From: Alphaproteobacteria bacterium HGW-Alphaproteobacteria-13
GTDB lineage: Bacteria > Pseudomonadota > Alphaproteobacteria > Sphingomonadales > Sphingomonadaceae
Direction: 5' to 3'
NCBI GenBank assembly: GCA_002842935.1
Contig: PHEM01000016.1
Span: 1 to 18,697, forward strand
DNA length: 18,697 bases
Positions within the stretch are counted from its first letter, which is position 1. Each line of letters opens with the position of its first letter. The notes below the pieces were generated by a model. That model did not search any database. It was given only the letters and a program-made list of their open reading frames with translations, and was not told the DNA's origin. This document shows positions 8,252 to 15,598 of the stretch, one piece after another. The position numbers and the translations under genes were made by a program.

Positions 8252-10333
8252 TCAGCTGATAACCGATCGCAACCCGTCCTCATTCGAATGATATTCGGGC
8301 ACGAGCTTCGCCATAAGCGTCTTCGCGCCATCGGAATCGCCGTCATCAAGGCATTGCGCGAGATCGGAAAGATACCGCTCCAGCTCGTTCCAGGGAAGAA
8401 AGGCTTCCTCCGCCATGACGATCCGTTCGTGCTTGGTCGGACGGGAATTGTTGCCCAGCAAAAGCTCTTCGTAAAGCTTCTCTCCGGGACGCAGGCCGAT
8501 TTCGCGCAACTCGATATCGCCTTCGGGATGGTCGGCCGTCCGCTCGCTCAGTCCGCTCAGCCGGATCATCGTCGCCGCCAGATCATGGATTCGAACCGGC
8601 TGCCCCATGTCGAGCATGAACACTTCGCCGCCACGCGCCATCGATCCGGCCTGGATGACGAGCTGCGCGGCTTCGGGAATGGTCATGAAATAGCGGGTGA
8701 CGCGCTTGTCGGTGATCGTCACGGGACCGCCGGAGGCGATCTGCTGCTTGAACAGCGGCACGACGGAGCCGCTCGACCCCAGGACATTGCCGAAGCGCAC
8801 CATCGACAGATTGCAGCGCCCCTTTTCGGCGGCACGCGCCTGAAGGATCAGTTCGCATATCCGTTTGGAGGACCCCATCACATTGGTCGGCCGAACCGCC
8901 TTGTCGGTGCTGATCAGGATGAAGCGGCCGACGCCTGTCTCTTCCGCCGCCAGCACCGTGTGGAGCGTCCCCATCACATTGTTGCGAAGTCCCGCGACCG
9001 GATTGCTTTCGACCAGCGGCACATGCTTGTAGGCGGCGGCATGGAACAAGGTGTCGGGGCGATAGCGTTTCAGCACCCGGCCGATCGAGGCCCGGTCGGC
9101 GACGTCGCAAAGTTCGGGGACGATCTCGGTCGAAAGGCCCATGTGCCGCGCGGTCTCCGCCAGTTCGCGGTCGATCCGGTACAGCGCGAACTCAGTCTGC
9201 TCGACCAGCACCAGCCGGCTTGGCCGACAGCCCATGATCTGGCGGCAAAGCTCGCTTCCGATCGAGCCGCCCGCGCCCGTCACCAGCACGACTTTGCCCG
9301 CGATGTTGCGTCCCATCAGCAATTCGTTGGGCGGAACAGGATCGCGACCGAGCAATTCCTCGATCTGCACATCGCGCAGATCGCTGATCGCGACGCGGCC
9401 TTCGACGATATGCCCCACGCTGGGCAGGGTCCGAACGGCGACATTCTGCGTCGACACGAACTCCACGATCTCGCGGCGCCGCGCGCGGGTCGCACTGGGA
9501 ATCGCCAGCAGAATTTCCTGGATTCCGAAATCGGCGATGATGTTTTCGTGCTTGCTGGTCGCAAAGACCGGAATACCGTCGAGCAACTGCTCGTCGAGCC
9601 GCGCATCGTCATCGATGAAAGCGACGACCTTCAGCTGCGATTCGTGACGCAGCCCCAGCGCAAGCTGCTGCCCCGCCCGCCCCGCCCCATAGATGGCGAC
9701 CCGGCGGTAGCCGCCGAGTGATGGCCGCTCGCTCGCGAGGACGTCGACGAGCGCGAAGCGGATGAGCAGGCGGCTGAGGCACAGAAGCGAAAGAAAGATG
9801 ACGGGGAAAAGCAGCCCCATCGTGCGCGGAACGCCCGGGATCGAAACGAACATGAACAAAAGCGTCATGGGAATCGCAAGAATGGCGACCGAAACGCCAA
9901 GTCCCATCATCGTCCGGCCACCCGCGAACCGCAGCAGCGTCATATAGGTCTTGCGCGGCACGGCGATCAGGAACCAGATCGACAGACCGGCAACCGTCAG
10001 GGTCAGAAAAGGCTTCCAGCCCCAGAACGGATCTCCCGTCCGCAGAAACAGCGCGGCCCAGACCGCGACGACGCAGATGACCGCATCCATCGCAATCGCC
10101 ATCCACCGGCGGCGCGAGCGCGGCAGGTGCGCGAAGGTCAGCAACGCGCGTGTGACGATGCTGTCGAGACGGCGGAATTGCCCTTCGGCAAGTTTGACGA
10201 GACGGGACGACGCCATCAGGAGAGCCTTTGTCCTGTCGGCCGGTGCCGCGACCCCGCGTCCGGAACCGCATTCCGCGTCGAAAATCGAGGCCATTCCATC
10301 GGCCCACCGGGGCGGCAAGGCATCATAGCTCAT
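8252..10333 (-). CDS. Membrane-bound nucleotide-sugar 4,6-dehydratase (WbpM/PglF/CapD family)
   Basis: The 693-aa protein has about four N-terminal membrane helices (about 77-190), a first Rossmann-like region with GAGRAG (216-221), and a catalytic SDR domain beginning VTGAGGSIGSE (351-361). Catalytic-site motifs are HAAAYKHVPLVE (431-442) and STDKAVRPTNVMGSSK (475-490). The D477-K478 pair is present and Met486 replaces the SDR tyrosine four residues before Lys490, as in the large WbpM-type members. The family converts UDP-GlcNAc to UDP-4-keto-6-deoxy-GlcNAc, feeding QuiNAc, FucNAc or bacillosamine-type sugars. The length fits the long membrane forms (about 600-670 aa) with a slightly extended N-terminus. 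ATG 10333 starts 3 bp after the phosphatase stop, and the first 39 codons keep a coding-like base bias. An internal start at 10216 has no Shine-Dalgarno. Confidence 0.93.
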   Translation of the reverse strand: MSYDALPPRWADGMASIFDAECGSGRGVAAPADRTKALLMASSRLVKLAEGQFRRLDSIVTRALLTFAHLPRSRRRWMAIAMDAVICVVAVWAALFLRTGDPFWGWKPFLTLTVAGLSIWFLIAVPRKTYMTLLRFAGGRTMMGLGVSVAILAIPMTLLFMFVSIPGVPRTMGLLFPVIFLSLLCLSRLLIRFALVDVLASERPSLGGYRRVAIYGAGRAGQQLALGLRHESQLKVVAFIDDDARLDEQLLDGIPVFATSKHENIIADFGIQEILLAIPSATRARRREIVEFVSTQNVAVRTLPSVGHIVEGRVAISDLRDVQIEELLGRDPVPPNELLMGRNIAGKVVLVTGAGGSIGSELCRQIMGCRPSRLVLVEQTEFALYRIDRELAETARHMGLSTEIVPELCDVADRASIGRVLKRYRPDTLFHAAAYKHVPLVESNPVAGLRNNVMGTLHTVLAAEETGVGRFILISTDKAVRPTNVMGSSKRICELILQARAAEKGRCNLSMVRFGNVLGSSGSVVPLFKQQIASGGPVTITDKRVTRYFMTIPEAAQLVIQAGSMARGGEVFMLDMGQPVRIHDLAATMIRLSGLSERTADHPEGDIELREIGLRPGEKLYEELLLGNNSRPTKHERIVMAEEAFLPWNELERYLSDLAQCLDDGDSDGAKTLMAKLVPEYHSNEDGLRSVIS

Positions 10334-10336
10334 TCC

Positions 10337-11119
10337 TCATGCGATGGACTCCGCCGTGCAAAACCAGATCTGGTCGCCTTCCAGCCCGACCGCCGTGAGA
10401 CGGTTCGAGGCATAGGCGCCGGTGTCGATGCCTAGGCGATTTCCGCGATGTTCGGGTTCTTTGGTGATCGTATGTCCATGCACGACGTAAACGCCATGAT
10501 CGCGCGTATCATCGAGGAAAGGCTGGCGAATCCAGCGCAGGTCCGACAATTTCTGATTCTCGATCTCGACGCCAGGCCGGATGCCCGCATGGACGAACAG
10601 ATAGTCGCCCAGCCGCACCCATGGTTTTCCATCGTTGAGGAACGCATGATGTTCAGGCGGAACCAGCGTTGGAAGAATCGCCGCCAACTCGCCCCAGTCC
10701 ATCCGGCGCAGCGCATCCTGGTCGAGACCATAGCTGAGGATCGTCTCTTCACCCCCATAGCGGCTGAAGAATTTCAGCGCTTCAAGATCACCCGAAAGCG
10801 CGAGCAGGAAGGCTTCTTCATGATTGCCGGTGATCCAGTGAAATTCGTCCCAGCGCCCTTCCTGTTGACGCGCGCGTTCAACCACCGCCGCGGATTCCGG
10901 TCCGCGGTCGACCAGATCGCCGAGCAGGATCAGCGTGGTCGGCATCGGTCCGCGCGCCGCGCTGTCCTGCTCGATGCGCTCGATCAGCAGCGCGAACAGA
11001 TCGTCGCGGCCATGAATATCGCCGATCGCATAGACGCGCCGACCCGCCGGAACCGAAAATATTCGGCTGGCCGAGTGCGCGGACTTGGGCTGGCGTTTCC
11101 AGAACATCGAGGCAACCAT
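10337..11119 (-). CDS. Metallophosphoesterase (PPP-type Ser/Thr phosphatase / PrpE-like)
   Basis: The 260-aa cytosolic protein shows the calcineurin-like metal-binding motifs in order: GDIHG (33-37), GDLVDRG (67-73), GNHE (98-101), VHAG (176-179) and HGHT (214-217). These define bacterial PPP-family phosphatases and the related diadenosine-polyphosphate hydrolases. The substrate cannot be read from sequence. It is the first gene of the polysaccharide block, 137 bp after the RTX gene and 3 bp before the dehydratase. A regulatory role towards the tyrosine autokinase or a sugar-nucleotide intermediate is possible but is inference. ATG 11119 is used; a second in-frame ATG lies four codons later (11107). 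Neither has a strong ribosome site. No frameshift or missing metal ligand is visible. Confidence 0.9.
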   Translation of the reverse strand: MVASMFWKRQPKSAHSASRIFSVPAGRRVYAIGDIHGRDDLFALLIERIEQDSAARGPMPTTLILLGDLVDRGPESAAVVERARQQEGRWDEFHWITGNHEEAFLLALSGDLEALKFFSRYGGEETILSYGLDQDALRRMDWGELAAILPTLVPPEHHAFLNDGKPWVRLGDYLFVHAGIRPGVEIENQKLSDLRWIRQPFLDDTRDHGVYVVHGHTITKEPEHRGNRLGIDTGAYASNRLTAVGLEGDQIWFCTAESIA

Positions 11120-11206
11120 TTTTCAGAACAAGGGCTTATCGGCACGCAGGAACCAAAAGCGGACAAACGCGCCGCCCCGTCGCGCGTTCCGCTGATTCCG
11201 GCGCCG

Positions 11207-11235
11207 TACCTAGTCTTATGGCTCCCAATTGACAA
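11207..11235 (-). promoter_or_regulatory. Candidate promoter of the polysaccharide block
   Basis: On the minus strand TTGTCA (revcomp of 11230-11235) is separated by 17 bp from TAGGTA (revcomp of 11207-11212). It lies in the 137-bp gap between the RTX stop and the phosphatase start and would leave a leader of about 80 nt. A very similar element, TTGTCA-N17-TAGGGA, lies in front of the exporter gene (17825-17853). Confidence 0.4.
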
Positions 11236-11238
11236 TAT

Positions 11239-11256
11239 GGACGGAAACGCACGTCC
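11239..11256 (-). terminator. Weak stem-loop directly after the RTX stop
   Basis: GGACG and CGTCC pair across an 8-nt loop immediately after the TGA at 11259-11257. The stem is short and only AT-rich sequence, not a T-run, follows. It could be a weak terminator separating the RTX gene from the polysaccharide block. Confidence 0.25.
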
Positions 11257-13989
11257 TCAGCCGTGCCATTGATAGAGGTCGCGTTGCGACGCCAGTTCCC
11301 GACCCTCCAGTCCGGACTGCGACCCGATTTCGCCGGCGGCCCCGAATGCCGCCATGTCCTGTGCCAGGCCAAGAAACTGCGGATTCCATGCGCCTCCGCC
11401 ATCCTGCGCGACATCGCTCGCGACGGGCGCATCGAACGACCGGGCGGATTCCGGAGCGCCGGTCAGCGAAACGATGGTCCCGTCCTTGAAACGGACGGCC
11501 TCGATGTCGATCAGCCTATCCTGCCCATCGTCGCCGTCGATGTCGGGCCGCAGGTCGGTGACCAACACATGCCCATCGGCGATGTCGATCTGATAATGCT
11601 CCCGAAGGCCCGAATAATAAGCGACGTCATAGCCGGTCCCGCCATCAAGGAAATCATTCCCTCCACCGCCGAACAGCAGGTCATCGCCGTCCCCGCCGTA
11701 TAGCTTGTTGGTCCCGGCCGAGCCGTAGAGCCAGTCGCCCCAGCTTGTACCGACGACATTCTCAAGGCCGACCAGCACATCGCCATGCGCCCAGTTCCAG
11801 GTTCCCGTCCCGGCCGCGAGGTCGATCCATACCGCGCCGTAATTGCCCGAATAGTCGGCGGTGTCCTCACCCGCGCCGCCGTCGAGCAGGTCCGCGCCGC
11901 GTCCCCCGGAAAGGAGATCGTCGCCGTCCCCGCCGTAAAGCCGGTCGTCGCCGTCGCCGCCGTAGAGCTTGTTCGCTTCGGCCGAGCCGTAGAGCCAGTC
12001 ACCCCAGTCTGTCCCAACGACATTCTCGATGCCGACCAGCGCATCGCCATGCGCCCAGTTCCAGGTGCCCGTGCCTGCGGCAAGGTCGATCCACACCGCG
12101 CCGTAGTTGCCCGAATAGTCGGCGGTGTCCTCGCCCGCGCCGCCGTCGAGCAGGTCCGCCCCGGCGCCGCCCCACAGCCGGTCGTCGCCGTCCCCGCCAT
12201 AGAGCTTGTTCGCGCCCGCCGAGCCATAGAGCCAGTCGCCCCAGCTTGTGCCGACGACATTCTCGATACCGACCAGCACGTCGCCGTGCGCCCAGTTCCA
12301 CTTGCCCGTACCCGTCGCGAGGTCGATCCACACCGCGCCGTAATTGCCCGAATAATCGGCGGTATCCTCCCCCGCACCGCCATTGAGCAAGTCCGCGCCC
12401 GGACCGCCGACCAGCCGGTCGTTGCCAGCGCCACCGTAAATCTCGTCGGCGCCCGCATAGCCCAGGAGATAGTCATCTCCGTCGCCGCCGCGCAGCTTGT
12501 CGGGAAGGGGCGTTCCCTCGACGATATTGGCCGCGCCATAATCCGGCAGCGGCCGACCGTCCACGATCACGTCGGCCCCTTCGAAGACATCGAGACCGAG
12601 CGGCGAGCCGCTGACCCCGACCGAGTTCAGTTCGGTGCCGGTCGCCGTGCCGATGACAGCGATCGACGCCCGCGTCGCATCGCCGAAAAAGCCGCCTTCC
12701 ACGCGCGTGCCCGAAACGGCGGAGGGCAAGTCGCCGATCCGCAGGTTGTCGCGGTTTCCATATGCCGTGACACCCTCGATCAGCGTGCCGCGGGAGCCGC
12801 TGTGGACGCCGATCCCCAGATTGGCATTGTCGTGATATTGCCCGCCCCGGACCGTGGTGTTGAGCGAGCCGAGAACATTGCCGTCGGCCATGATCCCCAG
12901 ACCGCTGGCATTTCCATAGGCAATGGCGTCGAGGATCAGGGCGTCGACATTGTCATAGACGATGATCCCGCCATTCTTCGCCCCTGTCACGATCGAATTG
13001 ACGACGCGCGACCCTTCCTGGCTTTCCAGTGCGAGGCCGACTCGTGCATGGCCTCCGGCATCGACGAACATGTTACGGAATTCATTATTATATCCGGCGA
13101 CGTCAAAGGACGCCATCAGATCGGGAAGCTGGTCGGTGGCGATGAGCCGCAAGCCGTCGACGATGCTGTCCCTGACGGCGATCAATTCGATGAAGCGCGT
13201 GCCCGACCCGGTGACGGTCGCGCCGTTGCCGAAAATCTGGATCGTCGGCATCCGCGGAAGCACATCGGCGGCATCGCCCGGACCGAAATCGAACTGGATC
13301 GGGCGCTCGACCGTCACCAGCCAACTGCCGTCCTCCTGCGCGACCGACGAGACCACGGTAAACGTATTGCCGTGAAAGCCCGAACCGGTCGCGGAATCGC
13401 GAATCCGAAGCAGGCTTCCCGGCGCGACCTCCGCCTGAATCACGACCTGCTCGCTGCCGAATTCATTATGCGCCGCGACAGCGGTCGAAAGCAGCAGCGA
13501 TCCGGGCGCCGCATAGAAAGCAGCCACGCTCGGCCTGGAATGATTGGGCACCAGTTGCGAGATGATCGTGACGTTTTCGTTCATCACGAGACGCAGGCCA
13601 TCGGGCAGCGCCTGCTGGCTCGCGGCGATCCAGTCGCCGTCGCGCAGTTCGATCACCATGCCTGCCGCCGACGCCGCGCTCGCCGCCTCGATCATCCGGG
13701 GCCAGTCGTCGCTGCCATCGCCTGCCGGCGCGATCGACAGCCGCTCGGAAACGGTCGCGAAATACCCCGACACGCCCCCGTCGAGCACGACCCATCCGTC
13801 CGCGACGAGGCCCGGATCGGACCGGAATTCATAGCGCGCGTCGGTTTCCGCGACATAGACGATCGCGGACGAAGGGATGGTGCCCTCGGCGGCGAAATCC
13901 GCCCGCGTTTCAAAGACCAGATCGCCTTCTTGCGGACCGAGGATGCCGGTCGGGGCGATATTGGGCACCGTGCTGGGTTGATTTGTCAT
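11257..13989 (-). CDS. Secreted RTX protein with a beta-helix domain and three tandem calcium-binding modules
   Basis: The 910-aa protein has no N-terminal signal peptide, as expected for a type I secretion client. Residues 1-80 resemble the head of tail-spike/pectate-lyase-fold proteins. GDGSDDWPRMIEAA (91-102 region) fits the GDGxxDD opening of pectate-lyase-3 folds. About 245-475 is a right-handed beta-helix with repeated short N/G turns. Residues 496-527 are RTX nonapeptides, followed by three near-identical modules (528-606, 607-694, 695-773) and a C-terminal secretion region. I see no DPHE motif of AlgE epimerases, so enzymatic activity is unproven; lyase, epimerase or structural adhesin are all possible. 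ATG 13989 is chosen for GAAAGG 9 nt upstream; the longer frame would need a TTG at 14040. The gene follows the HlyD-type gene by 121 bp. Confidence 0.9.
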   Translation of the reverse strand: MTNQPSTVPNIAPTGILGPQEGDLVFETRADFAAEGTIPSSAIVYVAETDARYEFRSDPGLVADGWVVLDGGVSGYFATVSERLSIAPAGDGSDDWPRMIEAASAASAAGMVIELRDGDWIAASQQALPDGLRLVMNENVTIISQLVPNHSRPSVAAFYAAPGSLLLSTAVAAHNEFGSEQVVIQAEVAPGSLLRIRDSATGSGFHGNTFTVVSSVAQEDGSWLVTVERPIQFDFGPGDAADVLPRMPTIQIFGNGATVTGSGTRFIELIAVRDSIVDGLRLIATDQLPDLMASFDVAGYNNEFRNMFVDAGGHARVGLALESQEGSRVVNSIVTGAKNGGIIVYDNVDALILDAIAYGNASGLGIMADGNVLGSLNTTVRGGQYHDNANLGIGVHSGSRGTLIEGVTAYGNRDNLRIGDLPSAVSGTRVEGGFFGDATRASIAVIGTATGTELNSVGVSGSPLGLDVFEGADVIVDGRPLPDYGAANIVEGTPLPDKLRGGDGDDYLLGYAGADEIYGGAGNDRLVGGPGADLLNGGAGEDTADYSGNYGAVWIDLATGTGKWNWAHGDVLVGIENVVGTSWGDWLYGSAGANKLYGGDGDDRLWGGAGADLLDGGAGEDTADYSGNYGAVWIDLAAGTGTWNWAHGDALVGIENVVGTDWGDWLYGSAEANKLYGGDGDDRLYGGDGDDLLSGGRGADLLDGGAGEDTADYSGNYGAVWIDLAAGTGTWNWAHGDVLVGLENVVGTSWGDWLYGSAGTNKLYGGDGDDLLFGGGGNDFLDGGTGYDVAYYSGLREHYQIDIADGHVLVTDLRPDIDGDDGQDRLIDIEAVRFKDGTIVSLTGAPESARSFDAPVASDVAQDGGGAWNPQFLGLAQDMAAFGAAGEIGSQSGLEGRELASQRDLYQWHG
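11619..11700 (-). repeat. 82-bp repeat copy A, identical to 18171-18252
   Basis: By direct comparison every base of 11619-11700 matches 18171-18252. It encodes the end of the last RTX module and the GGGGNDFLDGGTGYD segment. The flanking bases diverge on both sides. Confidence 0.9.
11671..12408 (-). repeat. Three tandem RTX modules of 79, 88 and 79 codons
   Basis: Each unit runs from a GGxGADLL nonapeptide through DTADYSGNYGAVWIDL, WNWAHGD, LVGIENVVGT, WGDWLYGS and NKLYGGDGDD. The landmark coding WNWAHG recurs 237 and 264 bp apart. The middle unit has one extra nonapeptide (11908-11961 holds the doubled pair). Units differ at only a few residues, suggesting recent expansion. Confidence 0.9.
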
Positions 13990-13998
13990 GCCGAAGCG

Positions 13999-14004
13999 CC
14001 TTTC
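13999..14004 (-). promoter_or_regulatory. Ribosome binding site of the beta-helix RTX gene
   Basis: GAAAGG on the minus strand, 9 nt before ATG 13989. It supports this start over the in-frame TTG at 14040. Confidence 0.5.
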
Positions 14005-14061
14005 AAATACTCGCCGCCGCACCGACACCGATACCGACAAGGCCGATCAGGCGTGCCATAG

Positions 14062-14079
14062 ATGGCCGGCGGCGGCCAT
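14062..14079 (-). other. Perfect inverted repeat between the HlyD-type and RTX genes
   Basis: ATGGCC-GCCGCC-GGCCAT forms a 6-bp stem with a 6-nt loop in the 121-bp gap 13990-14110. No T-run follows, so it may stabilise or attenuate the transcript rather than end it. A weak TGGACA/TATGGC pair overlaps it, but I do not call a promoter. Confidence 0.35.
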
Positions 14080-14110
14080 GTCCAGTTCGATACGGGTAAC
14101 GCGGCCCGGT

Positions 14111-15598
14111 CTATCGCTCGCGTCCCGCCTCGCCGACCGTTCGGCTGATCGGAGAGAGCAGATATTGGATGATCCGCCGGCGATCGGTCTTGATCTCCGC
14201 CTGAACGGCCATTCCCGGCTGCAAGCGCCCGCAAAGGCGCGAGCGCGCAGAGGGGGCGCCGCAGTCGAGATGGATTCGCGCGACATAGACGAGACCTCCG
14301 CCCGTGCGATCGGCAATCCCCGCATCAGCGCGGCTTTCCGCCTTGCCCTCACGATCGATCGCGTCGCGGCTGATGTCGTGCACTTCTCCGTCGATCAGCC
14401 CATGTTCGGTGAAATCGAACGCTTCGACCTTGACCGCCACGCGCTGCCCTACCTTCACGAAGCCGATATCGCGGTTCTGGATAAATGCCTCGACCTCGAT
14501 GCCGCCCTGACAGCTTTCGGCGCGCGCCGAACCACAAGGAACGATGACCATCAGCGGCGCCGCCGCCTGCACGACTCCGCCGACGGTGTTCACCGCGAGT
14601 TGCTGCACCACGCCATCGACAGGCGCGCGCAATTCCTTGAACTGGCGGAGGCGCACGGCCTTGCGGACATCTTCGCCGGCCAGCCCGGCCTTGTCGGTCG
14701 CGGTCGCGAGGTCGGTCGCGGCGGTCTTGCGGAACGTCTCGCGCAGCGAAGCCAGTTGCGCGTCGATCGTCGCGATCGACGCGCGGGCGCGCACCGCATT
14801 GGCGCGCTGGACGTCGATGTTGCGCAGATGCTCGGCGCGCATCTGCTGATATTCGAGCAGGCGGAGCTTCGAATAATAGCCTTGCGCCGTCAGCTGATCG
14901 CGTGCCGCCAGCTGCTTTTCGATGAAGGGCAGCGCCTCGCGCAATTTCGCGAGTTCGGCCTCTGCGCCCTGCCGCTCGGCCGCCCTTTCGGCGCGCTGGC
15001 CCAGCAGCGTCGCCCGGTCGGCTTCATATTGCCCGATCGCGCTGGCGACGAAGGCGCTTTCGGTCCGCGCGACATCGGCGGGCGTGCCCGGCGGCGGCGC
15101 GAACGCCCCGCGCCGCCCGTCGGCATGGGCGAGCAGCGCCGCGCTTCGCGCCTTCGCCAGTTGCGCCGACAGCAGCGCCTGCCCGCTCTGCGCTTCGTCG
15201 GCGCTCGCCAGCGTGGGATCGAGTTCGAGGAGCAGGTCCCCCGCCTTCACGAATTTGCCGTTGCGGACGTGGATGGCCCGCACCGCGCCGATTTCGACCG
15301 ACTGGATGATCTTCACATTGTCCGACGGCACGGTCTTGCCCGTCGCCACGGCCACGACATCGACGCGGCCGAAGATCGACCAGATCAGCGCCGCGACCAG
15401 CAGACCGCAGATCAGCAGCATCAACTGACGCCGCGACGGGCTGGGCGGCGTTTCGATGATTTCCAGCGCGGCGGGCAGGAATTCATGGTCGCTGCGCGGC
15501 GCCGCGAGGCGGTTGGCGACCGTCTGGTCCTTCCAGCTTTCGCGCAGGATCGACCAGTGCCGTGCAAGGCCCGGAAAGCGGGCTTCGCCGCGCCTCAC
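14111..15598 (-). CDS. Type I secretion membrane-fusion protein (HlyD family)
   Basis: The 495-aa protein has a short cytoplasmic N-terminus, one membrane helix at about 57-76 (RRQLMLLICGLLVAALIWSI), and a lipoyl half-domain around 95-127 (VEIGAVRAIHVRNGKFVKAG). Long coiled-coil arms span about 140-300, a second lipoyl half is around 318-345 (FKELRAPVDGVVQQLAV), and a beta-barrel and C-terminal domain follow. It would bridge the inner-membrane exporter to a TolC-type channel, which is not in this window. GTG 15598 is chosen because it overlaps the exporter stop in GTGA (15595-15598) and AGGG lies about 9 nt upstream. The open frame extends to 15718, but that part lies inside the exporter gene. 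The RTX client gene follows 121 bp downstream. Confidence 0.93.
   Translation of the reverse strand: MRRGEARFPGLARHWSILRESWKDQTVANRLAAPRSDHEFLPAALEIIETPPSPSRRQLMLLICGLLVAALIWSIFGRVDVVAVATGKTVPSDNVKIIQSVEIGAVRAIHVRNGKFVKAGDLLLELDPTLASADEAQSGQALLSAQLAKARSAALLAHADGRRGAFAPPPGTPADVARTESAFVASAIGQYEADRATLLGQRAERAAERQGAEAELAKLREALPFIEKQLAARDQLTAQGYYSKLRLLEYQQMRAEHLRNIDVQRANAVRARASIATIDAQLASLRETFRKTAATDLATATDKAGLAGEDVRKAVRLRQFKELRAPVDGVVQQLAVNTVGGVVQAAAPLMVIVPCGSARAESCQGGIEVEAFIQNRDIGFVKVGQRVAVKVEAFDFTEHGLIDGEVHDISRDAIDREGKAESRADAGIADRTGGGLVYVARIHLDCGAPSARSRLCGRLQPGMAVQAEIKTDRRRIIQYLLSPISRTVGEAGRER

Noticed and set aside
11671..12408. Possible CRISPR array or mobile repeat from regular spacing
   Set aside because: The repeats are in frame, code for RTX nonapeptides and have no unique spacers.
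11257..13989. Assignment of the RTX protein as an alginate C5-epimerase
   Set aside because: Only the general beta-helix plus RTX layout is shared; the DPHE active-site motif is not found.
11785..14061. Plus-strand open frame of 758 codons
   Set aside because: It lies antisense to the RTX gene, whose protein has clear domains. The plus-strand product has no recognisable motif and reflects the high-GC codon pattern.
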